A stretch of DNA of 53,575 nt from Methanomassiliicoccaceae archaeon (GTDB taxonomy: Archaea > Thermoplasmatota > Thermoplasmata > Methanomassiliicoccales > Methanomethylophilaceae), in assembly GCA_031285205.1 (NCBI GenBank), contig JAITWO010000046.1, forward strand, positions 1-53,575, written 5' to 3'. Shown here in pieces: positions 43,220-49,983 of the stretch. The notes below the pieces were generated by a model. That model was not told where the DNA came from, made no database searches, and saw only the letters and a list, made by a program, of their open reading frames with translations. The position numbers and the translations under genes were made by a program. Within the stretch, counting starts at the first letter, position 1. The number at the start of each line of letters is the position of its first letter.

Positions 43220-43327
43220 TGTTGCGATGAATGCTATTAATATATAAAAAAGGGCCGTGACGGGATAAAGTGTTAATATACACCTTATTATGCTGTGGTG
43301 ACGACCGCTGAAGGGAGGTGATGCTGC

Positions 43328-44428
43328 TTGGCCACGATCGAGGAACAGATAAAGGAGTTGGAGGATGAGATAGCCAACACTAAATACAACAAGGCCACAG
43401 AGGGTCACATCGGCAAAATGAAGGCGAAGATCGCCCGCCTGATGAACGAACAGGAAAAAAGGCGTTCTGCCAAGACCAGCGGCAAAGGGTACAGCGTCAA
43501 AAAATCTGGAAATGCCACTGTGGCGCTGGTCGGCTTTCCGAGCGTCGGAAAATCAACGCTTTTGAATCAGTTGACGGGTGCGAAGTCGGCCGTCGGTGCA
43601 TACAATTTCACAACGCTTGACGTTATCCCCGGAGTGCTGGAATATAATCACGCCAAGATACAGATCCTGGATATGCCGGGGCTGATAAAGGGGGCGTCCA
43701 AGGGGAAGGGGAAAGGGCGCGAGGTCATTGCGGCCGCAAGGTCCGCTGATGTGATATTGTTCGTCGCCGACGTTTTCTATCCGGACCTGTCGATACTCAG
43801 CAACGAGCTTTGGGATGCCGCCATAAGGATCAATCAGAAGCCGCCGGATGTTGTGATAACGTCATCCGACCACGGCGGCATATCAATAAAACCGACGGTG
43901 AAGCTGACTAAGATCACTGAGGATCTGGCGGCTGAGATGGTCTCGGCATACGGTCACGTGAACGCGACGGTGGTGATACGAGATGACATCAACGTCGAAC
44001 AGCTTCTGGATGTGCTCGCAGGCAACCGTGTGTACATTGACGCGATAATAGCGGTGAACAAAGTTGATCTGGCGGATGCGGATAAGATGGAGGATGTCTA
44101 CAAAAAGCTGCCTGATCTCAGGAAGATCCCCGTGTCGGCCGTCACCGGCTACGGCATTGAGGATCTGAAGCAGGCACTGTTCGAGACGATCGATCTCATA
44201 AGGGTGTACCTGAAACCTCAAGGCCAGGAAGCGGACATGGATATCCCACTGATCGTCAAGAGCGGCAGTTCCATAGGTGAGGTCTGCGAGAACATCCACA
44301 GGACATTCCGTCCAAATTTCAGGTACGCGATGGTCTGGGGCGACAGCGCGAAGTTCCCCGGACAGACGGTGGGAATAGACCACATCGTTAAGGACGGCGA
44401 TGTCGTCACTATAATCGTCCGCAGATGA
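43328..44428 (+). CDS. DRG-family GTP-binding protein (Obg-related, with TGS domain)
   Basis: A 366-residue developmentally-regulated-GTPase homologue linked to ribosomes. After a helical N-terminus (IEEQIKELEDEIANTKYNKA) come the G motifs: G1 GFPSVGKST, G3 DMPGLIKG, G4 NKVD and G5-like SAVTG. A C-terminal TGS domain begins near IRVYLKPQG and ends in GDVVTIIVRR. The start is TTG at 43328, preceded by a near-perfect Shine-Dalgarno GGAGGTGAT (43313-43321), unlike the many leaderless neighbours. Confidence 0.92.
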   Translation: MATIEEQIKELEDEIANTKYNKATEGHIGKMKAKIARLMNEQEKRRSAKTSGKGYSVKKSGNATVALVGFPSVGKSTLLNQLTGAKSAVGAYNFTTLDVIPGVLEYNHAKIQILDMPGLIKGASKGKGKGREVIAAARSADVILFVADVFYPDLSILSNELWDAAIRINQKPPDVVITSSDHGGISIKPTVKLTKITEDLAAEMVSAYGHVNATVVIRDDINVEQLLDVLAGNRVYIDAIIAVNKVDLADADKMEDVYKKLPDLRKIPVSAVTGYGIEDLKQALFETIDLIRVYLKPQGQEADMDIPLIVKSGSSIGEVCENIHRTFRPNFRYAMVWGDSAKFPGQTVGIDHIVKDGDVVTIIVRR

Positions 44429-44480
44429 TCCGGATGACAGCGTTCAGGGGACGGCCTGACCATTATATGCGGCATTCCGC

Positions 44481-46238
44481 TTATGCCTTCGGCTCAGCCG
44501 TTACATTCCTTCTGAATAATTCCCTGTAGTAATCGCAAGAATCCATCAGCTCATTGTGCGGCGCGATCGCCACTATCCTGCCGTTCTCGATCACGACGAC
44601 GCGGTCACAGCGCCTCATTATGCTGAGGCGGTGTGCGATGACCAATATGATCTTTTCGTTGCTCATTTCCATCAGCAGATCGTTTATCCTCTCCAGATTG
44701 TTCTTGTCCAATGCGCTGGTGGCCTCGTCGAATAACATGACCTTGGAATTTTTAAGGAATACACGGGCGATCTCGAGCCTCTGCTTCTGTCCGCCGGATA
44801 TGGTCGCGCCGCTTTCCCCTATCAGAGTATCGTAACGGTCCGGCATGGCCATTATCTCATCATGTATCAGCGCCGCCTTGCATGCCCTTATGACATCGTC
44901 CCCGGTCGCATCCGGATTCGCCAGAAGGACATTGTTCATGACCGTGTCCCGAAATATGTACGGGTCCTGCAGCGACGGCGTTATATTGCTGCGCACATCC
45001 TTCTCCGTCAGTTCCGAGATATCGGTGCCGTTGATGTATATCCTTCCGCCTGTGGGGTCATGGAACCTTGACAGCAGATTGAATATGGTAGATTTTCCGG
45101 AACCGCTCGCTCCCACGAAACCGATTATGCCGTTCCCTTCCAGTTTGAAATTTATGCTGCTCAGAACGGGCTTGTCCTTTGTGTATTCGAATGACACGTC
45201 GCTGAACTCTATTGTTCTGATCCCGCCGGATATCGGCTTATCGCCGAACCTGTCCACCTCGTCCTTCCCTGCCCTGATTATCTCATTTATGCGCTTCGCC
45301 GCCAGTTCTCCGTTCACATATGTGTCCTTGATGCGTGCAAGCCCCGCTATCAGGCCGTAGATGTTCCCCTTGTACGTGTATATGATCAGCACCGCCGCCA
45401 GTTCCACCATTCCCTGCGGTAGGAGGTAGAGGCCGGCAAATAACAATATTGAAAGATCGATGCCGCCTTTGACGACGTCTATCAGATTCTGCATGTTCTT
45501 CTGATACAGTTCGCGCTGATACTTTATCGCGGTGTAATTGGAACTCACCGAGGTATGCTTATCAATGGTCGGATCCTTTGCGTTGAGTCCTTTGATCTCT
45601 TTGATCCCCTTCAGTATCTCGACCTCGTTCGCCTTTACCTTCTCGTTCGCACGCTTGGACCTCTTCATATTCTCGAGGAGATGGGAAACGCGTATGTATT
45701 CCAAGAAAAGGAGAACGACCAGACCGGCGGCGAACACCAGCCCCAGAAGGACGTTCAGTGTGGATATGTAAACGATGAACCCCATGTTTATGACCAGACT
45801 TATCGCCGCCCTCCAGATGTTAAGATGAACTGAACATGCTTCCCGGCTGTCCTCGTTCAGCCTTTCCAGAAAGAAGCCTGAGCCTTTATCGTACACTGTT
45901 GATAACTTCATGCTCATAGTCTTGTAGGCGACCTCGCGTCTTATGTCCAGGAACAGGTCGTTCGTTGTTGCCGTGAAAAAATATTCGCCGATGGCGCCTG
46001 TCCCTGCGATCGCCGCTACGATGCCGAACATTATGATCGCGAGCGTGACCATCTCATCGTAATTGCCGCCTGTGAGGTTGATCAGCAATTGAGAGAGCAC
46101 AAGAGGCGACGCTAATGCGATCACACCGGAAAGCACCATGAACACTATGAACAATATTATCTTTGACCGGTGCTCCCCGTAGAATATCTTCAGGCTTTTC
46201 AGGTTCGGATATTTCGCCTCTTTCGTTCTTGTTTCCAC
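44481..46238 (-). CDS. ABC transporter, fused permease and ATP-binding domains (type IV exporter)
   Basis: A 585-residue MsbA-like half transporter. Six membrane helices span residues about 25-320, followed by an ATPase with Walker A GASGSGKST, signature SGGQKQRLEIARVFLK, Walker B VMLFDEATSALD and an H-loop VIAHRLS. It would form a homodimeric exporter of unknown cargo. The start is GTG at 46238, with TACTATAATC about 25 bases upstream. It has no operon partner. Confidence 0.9.
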   Translation of the reverse strand: METRTKEAKYPNLKSLKIFYGEHRSKIILFIVFMVLSGVIALASPLVLSQLLINLTGGNYDEMVTLAIIMFGIVAAIAGTGAIGEYFFTATTNDLFLDIRREVAYKTMSMKLSTVYDKGSGFFLERLNEDSREACSVHLNIWRAAISLVINMGFIVYISTLNVLLGLVFAAGLVVLLFLEYIRVSHLLENMKRSKRANEKVKANEVEILKGIKEIKGLNAKDPTIDKHTSVSSNYTAIKYQRELYQKNMQNLIDVVKGGIDLSILLFAGLYLLPQGMVELAAVLIIYTYKGNIYGLIAGLARIKDTYVNGELAAKRINEIIRAGKDEVDRFGDKPISGGIRTIEFSDVSFEYTKDKPVLSSINFKLEGNGIIGFVGASGSGKSTIFNLLSRFHDPTGGRIYINGTDISELTEKDVRSNITPSLQDPYIFRDTVMNNVLLANPDATGDDVIRACKAALIHDEIMAMPDRYDTLIGESGATISGGQKQRLEIARVFLKNSKVMLFDEATSALDKNNLERINDLLMEMSNEKIILVIAHRLSIMRRCDRVVVIENGRIVAIAPHNELMDSCDYYRELFRRNVTAEPKA

Positions 46239-46331
46239 TGCCGTATATTGACAACCAGATTATAGTATTTGCCCGTGGTCAGCATCATCGGCGGATGTGT
46301 TTTTTTATAATTGGAAATACATTGAAAAGGC

Positions 46332-46706
46332 GTGTTCGGGATACATGAGGCGATAGGGAGGATAATTGAGATCATACAATGCATCGAGCATAATCTTGCC
46401 GTGATCATCTCTGACGGCAGGGAAGATGCGGACGATCTGTTCGACCAGATGACCGCGATGCCGCTCTACGACGTGATTTCCCTCGTGGAAAGGACCGGCC
46501 TTTTTGATAAAGATGCGATCGACATATTCACCGAGATACGGAAAGAAAGGAACCGGATCGTACATTATTTTTTCAAGGATGATTTTGGCGTATGTCAGGA
46601 TGACGGTCTTGATGAGAGAAGGAGACGTTACCTCAACAAACGCCTTGATGAAATGGAGCACATCAACAGCCAATTGTGCAAAATAATTGATAAGAAACTG
46701 AGATGA
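46332..46706 (+). CDS. HEPN-domain protein (possible ribonuclease)
   Basis: A 124-residue helical protein. Near its C-terminal half RKERNRIVHYFF contains the Rx4H motif of HEPN ribonucleases, preceded by a helix pair (RIIEIIQCIEHNLAVIIS, LYDVISLVERTGLFDKD). HEPN proteins occur in toxin-antitoxin and defence systems, often beside a nucleotidyltransferase (MNT). No MNT gene is visible here. The start is GTG at 46332 with TTTTTTTATAATT (46301-46313) at leaderless spacing. The neighbouring small genes may be an accessory island. Confidence 0.7.
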   Translation: MFGIHEAIGRIIEIIQCIEHNLAVIISDGREDADDLFDQMTAMPLYDVISLVERTGLFDKDAIDIFTEIRKERNRIVHYFFKDDFGVCQDDGLDERRRRYLNKRLDEMEHINSQLCKIIDKKLR

Positions 46707-46765
46707 TCCTCCATACATGCTGTCGGATGCATTAGCGGCAGGAGACCGTCTGGAACATGTGCCTT

Positions 46766-47047
46766 TTAAGCGTTCTTTTCTCTCTCTTCCCTTTCTCTTT
46801 CTTCCTGTTCTTCCCTTTCTCTCTCCTCTCTTTGTCTCTCTTTCTCTATCCTTTCCCTTTCCAGCTGTTTGACCACTTCTTCTATCCTTTTCGCACGTTC
46901 ATCATATATCCTGTTGTATGCGTGCTCCCCTGTCTCGCCGGGTTCGATCTTCCCGCACATGAACTCGATCTGTATCTTGTACCATTCCTCGGAATGCATG
47001 GGGGGTTCTATTTTTTCTGATTTATTTTCTATACTTGGCTGGTCCAT
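46766..47047 (-). CDS. Highly charged coiled-coil protein
   Basis: A 93-residue protein with a normal-looking N-terminal half (MHSEEWYKIQIEFMCGKIEP, then EHAYNRIYDERAKRIEE) and a C-terminal half made almost only of Glu, Arg and Lys, a single long coiled coil. TATA-like AACTTATAG (47069-47079) is 25 bases before the ATG. The coil is encoded by a polypyrimidine/polypurine tract. Function unknown. Confidence 0.55.
   Translation of the reverse strand: MDQPSIENKSEKIEPPMHSEEWYKIQIEFMCGKIEPGETGEHAYNRIYDERAKRIEEVVKQLERERIEKERQREEREREEQEEREREEREKNA
46773..46865. repeat. Polypyrimidine/polypurine tract of about 90 bases
   Basis: The plus strand is almost purely T and C (CTCTCTTCCCTTTCTC and similar). 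It encodes the E/R/K-rich end of the coiled-coil protein on the minus strand. Such tracts tend to change length by slippage. Confidence 0.75.
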
Positions 47048-47111
47048 GACCCTGTATTGTCCATTTACTCTATAAGTTTAACCAATAGTGATATATCAGA
47101 AGGCGTTTGAT

Positions 47112-47234
47112 ATGACCATCCGTATAGTTCTTTTACGGCCCTCGGCGACGGAAACGGAAGTCCTGATATATTCTGAAATAACAGATCGGCTGGATGAAAA
47201 CACGAAGGTGGACAGAGTGGGGCCTGACAGGTAA
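47112..47234 (+). CDS. Possible 40-residue protein
   Basis: ATG 47112 to TAA 47234 encodes MTIRIVLLRPSATETEVLIY and 20 further residues. A TTTAAC stretch about 27 bases upstream could be its TATA box, next to the divergent promoter of the coiled-coil gene. The amphipathic start is plausible for a real peptide, but no family is recognised. Confidence 0.3.
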   Translation: MTIRIVLLRPSATETEVLIYSEITDRLDENTKVDRVGPDR

Positions 47235-47269
47235 AACCCGTTCTCCCCTCTCTGCGATGATATGAACTT

Positions 47270-47297
47270 TATTTATATCAAGCGTTTGGACCAAACG
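47270..47297 (+). promoter_or_regulatory. TATA box followed by palindromic operator
   Basis: TTTATTTATATC (47268-47279 region) is followed by the perfect palindrome CGTTTGG-A-CCAAACG (47283-47297), placed between TATA and the expected transcript start near 47300. The only frame directly behind it is an 18-codon ORF from ATG 47304 (MSRCNPAHVRLIHCLKKT). The promoter looks regulated but its gene is either tiny, non-coding or lost. Confidence 0.45.
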
Positions 47298-47388
47298 TTC
47301 TGTATGTCGAGATGTAATCCGGCACATGTGCGCCTAATACATTGTTTGAAAAAGACATGATCTATATCATTGGTGAGAACCTGATAAA

Positions 47389-47766
47389 ATGAAAAAGTGC
47401 CTCTACTGCAACCGTCCTTTTGTTGAGGGGGTTTGCAACGACGAATGTGATAATAAATATGAAGAGTTTAAAATTTTCTTCGAAAAATGGTATAAAAAAA
47501 GCATTGTGATCATCTTACTCACCTGTTCATTTTTTTCCACGGCCATACTTTATCCAAAAGAAGGATTATTGATATCCGGCATTGTTCTGTCTCTGATCGG
47601 AGTGGAATTATTCTTCCTTCCGTTCGCAACACCTCAAACGATTAAGTCCATGGGCGTAAAGGGTTCCGTAGAACTATGCATAAAATATTCAAAATATTTC
47701 ATAGTAACAGGCATTATATTGATCGTGATTGGCATTCTCATAAGGATATTGATCCCAATTAAATAG
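47389..47766 (+). CDS. Small membrane protein with N-terminal zinc-binding motif
   Basis: A 125-residue protein starting MKKCLYCNRPFVEGVCNDEC, a small zinc-ribbon/finger-like motif, followed by a charged stretch and three to four hydrophobic helices. It is AT-rich compared with its neighbours and ends with TAG. GATCTATATC at about 47359-47368 gives leaderless spacing. Its base composition suggests recent acquisition. Function unknown. Confidence 0.6.
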   Translation: MKKCLYCNRPFVEGVCNDECDNKYEEFKIFFEKWYKKSIVIILLTCSFFSTAILYPKEGLLISGIVLSLIGVELFFLPFATPQTIKSMGVKGSVELCIKYSKYFIVTGIILIVIGILIRILIPIK

Positions 47767-47860
47767 AATCATGTTGCAATACGCGCACAAGACGGAAGAA
47801 GAAAGGATTTAAATTATGTAATTAAGCAGAACGATCACAACGTGCAGTTATATCAGTAAG

Positions 47861-47934
47861 CGGGCCTGCCGAGATTCGAACTCGGGTCTGAGGCTCCGGA
47901 GGCCTCGGTGATATCCAGGCTACACCACAGGCCC
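47861..47934 (-). tRNA. tRNA-Arg (anticodon CCG)
   Basis: The minus strand folds with acceptor GGGCCTG/CAGGCCC, anticodon arm GAGGC-CTCCGGA-GCCTC (anticodon CCG), T arm CCGAG-TTCGAAT-CTCGG and discriminator G. CCA is not encoded. It lies 35 bases after the S27ae stop on the same strand, so it may be transcribed with the ribosomal-protein operon. Confidence 0.95.
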
Positions 47935-47969
47935 TTGAAAATTTAAGAGATGGTGCGTTGCGCACCTGT

Positions 47970-48191
47970 TTATTTCTTGAATTCGGTGTAGCCGCATTTG
48001 CCGCATGCTGTGCGGTCCTTATGGGCTGCCATGAACACGCCCGGTCCGCATTTCGGACATACGGGCTTCTTCCGTACGACCTTCGGACCGCTCACATCGT
48101 AAGCGTCCTTCTTGGACACCGACTTCTTCTTTACAGGCCCCTTCTTCTTTGCCGCTGCCGCCGCCGGTGCTGCCTTCTTGGGTGCTGCCAT
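47970..48191 (-). CDS. rps27ae: 30S ribosomal protein S27ae
   Basis: A 73-residue protein with an Ala/Lys-rich N-terminal extension and a zinc-finger core: [20 protein letters not shown] and CGYTEFKK, characteristic of S27ae. It begins one base after the S24e stop. Confidence 0.95.
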   Translation of the reverse strand: MAAPKKAAPAAAAAKKKGPVKKKSVSKKDAYDVSGPKVVRKKPVCPKCGPGVFMAAHKDRTACGKCGYTEFKK

Positions 48192-48192
48192 G

Positions 48193-48507
48193 TCACTGCC
48201 CCTCCTTCTTTGGCTCTTCGGCCTTCACACCTATGCCGCTCCTCTTCAGAAGGTATTCCCTCTCGAATTTGAGCGCCGCTTCCTCAGACTTGTAAACTTT
48301 GACATATCCCTTCGATATGCCGCGGCCGTACTGCGTATCGATGTTGTTTATCACAACGGTCCCTTTTTTAGCGTTTATAGCTTTCGATATGGCATCGATG
48401 ACTGCTTTTCTCGTAGGTGTCGCTTCTCCCGTATGGTCCACTGTGAAACGGACCTCTGTCCTTTCCTGCAGCAGATTTTCCTTCTTCTCTGTTATTTCTA
48501 TTTTCAT
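48193..48507 (-). CDS. rps24e: 30S ribosomal protein S24e
   Basis: A 104-residue protein with the family N-terminus [35 protein letters not shown], and the [20 protein letters not shown] segment. It overlaps the preceding dephospho-CoA kinase gene by 4 bases. Confidence 0.95.
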   Translation of the reverse strand: MKIEITEKKENLLQERTEVRFTVDHTGEATPTRKAVIDAISKAINAKKGTVVINNIDTQYGRGISKGYVKVYKSEEAALKFEREYLLKRSGIGVKAEEPKKEGQ

Positions 48508-49022
48508 TGAAACTCCTCCGTTCTTTCCAAGAGTTCTTCCGTTCTTTGTTTTATTGTCTCATCATTGGAGATGAGCATCATCCCTTTCCCGGGCCATCCG
48601 TAGACTATGTTCGTCCCTATCGGGGACAGAAGGATGCACGGTATCACCGCTAGATCCTCTTCCCCGACGACACGTATCATTTTCTTTTCCTGCCCGGATA
48701 AAGCGTTTGCGATCGCTTTGACAAGGTCTGCGGTTATCATCCCCGCCGGGTTGGCCGCTGTTTCGGCCTTCCATCCCCTGTCGTCCGCGAACGATGCGAA
48801 CTCTGTCATCTCGCGCCTTTCGGTCATCCCGTCATAGATGGCGATGTCCGGCCGGACGCCGATCTTGTTCGCTGTCAGCGACACCATGTCGCCGACCGTA
48901 ATAAGTTTCCCGTCCCTTGCCAAGACCTTCAGGTCCTCGGCCGTTATGGGTTCTCCGACGGGTTCCTTGAAGAATCCCCTGTTCTCATCGGGGATCCTTC
49001 TGGACCTTCGGATGTCCGCCAT
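48504..49022 (-). CDS. GTP-dependent dephospho-CoA kinase (DUF359 family)
   Basis: A 172-residue DUF359 protein. The Thermococcus homologue is a GTP-dependent dephospho-CoA kinase, the archaeal last step of CoA synthesis. Visible motifs are LITVGDMVS, DIAIYDGMTERRE, NPAGMITADL, VVGEEDLAVIPCIL and YGWPGKGMMLI, all typical. It starts one base after spt4 and overlaps S24e, so CoA synthesis is built into the informational operon, as in other archaea. Confidence 0.88.
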   Translation of the reverse strand: MADIRRSRRIPDENRGFFKEPVGEPITAEDLKVLARDGKLITVGDMVSLTANKIGVRPDIAIYDGMTERREMTEFASFADDRGWKAETAANPAGMITADLVKAIANALSGQEKKMIRVVGEEDLAVIPCILLSPIGTNIVYGWPGKGMMLISNDETIKQRTEELLERTEEFQ

Positions 49023-49023
49023 C

Positions 49024-49200
49024 TCAGCGTACCCTCAGTGCATACTTCCCGTTGGAAGTTATGCCCATCTTCTTCGCTATGTCGGACTTCTCGTGGTCAA
49101 CGACCACCAGATACCCCTGCCATTCCTTCGATGTTGCGCTTCCGCATCTGGGGCACGCATCCACCTCGGATATGAAACTGCACTGCTTGCATGCTCTCAT
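49024..49200 (-). CDS. spt4: Transcription elongation factor Spt4 (RpoE'')
   Basis: A 58-residue zinc protein, MRACKQCSFISEVDACPRCG and onward to GKYALRVR. It has the CxxC-CxxC zinc site, EWQGYLVVVD and the SDIAKKMGI segment that define archaeal Spt4. It partners Spt5 on elongating RNA polymerase. Its ATG overlaps the rpo7 stop (ATGA). Confidence 0.93.
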   Translation of the reverse strand: MRACKQCSFISEVDACPRCGSATSKEWQGYLVVVDHEKSDIAKKMGITSNGKYALRVR

Positions 49201-49760
49201 TTGGACTCACTCTTCTTTTTCTGGTCCTCTTCTATCCATTCCAGCTTTCCGAGGCCCGGCTGACGCATTGTCAGCCCTATTTTGCTGTCCTCGGGGTTCT
49301 TTTCGTTGATATCGATGCTGACTATCCTTGCTCTCACCTTGTCACCGATACTGAGCGTCCTTCCCGAGTCCTTCCCTATCAATCTTTGATTGTCCGCATC
49401 TATATCGACGCGGTCATCCATCACCTGGCTTATATGAAGCAGTCCGTCGATCGGCCCGAACCTTACGAACGCACCGAACTTCACCACTTCGCATATCATC
49501 CCTTCAATGACCTCATTATCTTTAGGTCTGAAGGCAAGTTGATCGTACTTCACTGTCTGATACACCGCGCCGTCACCGTGGACTATGCGTCCCGGGCCGA
49601 CCGTCTGAACGTTGCTTATCAGAACGGTCATTAACTTATCTTCACCGAACTTGCCTTCGTACATTCCTTTCGTCAGCTCTCCGATGACCGCTTCGATGTC
49701 CTCCTTCAGGTCTGCCGGCGGGATGCGGACCACTTTCTCAGACTGCGTCAATATGTACAT
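49197..49760 (-). CDS. rpo7: DNA-directed RNA polymerase subunit E' (Rpo7)
   Basis: A 187-residue Rpo7/RPB7 homologue with an N-terminal RNP-like domain (MYILTQSEKVVRIPPADL) and a C-terminal S1 domain (GAFVRFGPIDGLLHISQV). With Rpo4 it forms the polymerase stalk. It is first in the rpo7-spt4-dpck-rps24e-rps27ae operon. TTTATATAA at 49798-49806 and GAGAGGT just before the ATG give both a TATA box and a short leader with a Shine-Dalgarno. Confidence 0.95.
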   Translation of the reverse strand: MYILTQSEKVVRIPPADLKEDIEAVIGELTKGMYEGKFGEDKLMTVLISNVQTVGPGRIVHGDGAVYQTVKYDQLAFRPKDNEVIEGMICEVVKFGAFVRFGPIDGLLHISQVMDDRVDIDADNQRLIGKDSGRTLSIGDKVRARIVSIDINEKNPEDSKIGLTMRQPGLGKLEWIEEDQKKKSESK

Positions 49761-49946
49761 GATAGACCTCTCGAATGTCTACCGATTATTGCACTCTTAT
49801 ATAAACTTGCCTTAATGGTATAAATCTTTTATAATAAACGACCTCTTGAATAACTTAGCACAATGTGATATGCGGTCGCGTACATTTGAACCGAACGATG
49901 CCTGCGGCATGACCGTAGATCTGCCAAGCAAGAAAAAAGCAAAGTT

Positions 49947-49964
49947 GCCGGGCCGGAGCCCGGC
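49947..49964 (-). terminator. Terminator hairpin downstream of hppA
   Basis: GCCGGGC-CGGA-GCCCGGC forms a perfect 7-bp stem about 20 bases after the hppA stop, followed on the minus strand by a T-rich stretch including CTTTTTTC. Confidence 0.65.
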
Positions 49965-49983
49965 TTGGAATAGTTTAAACGGT

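Noticed and set aside
46773-46865. Pyrimidine-rich tract as a CRISPR or tandem repeat array
   Set aside because: There are no regular repeat and spacer units; it is the coding DNA for an E/R/K-rich coiled coil. No CRISPR array was seen anywhere in the window.
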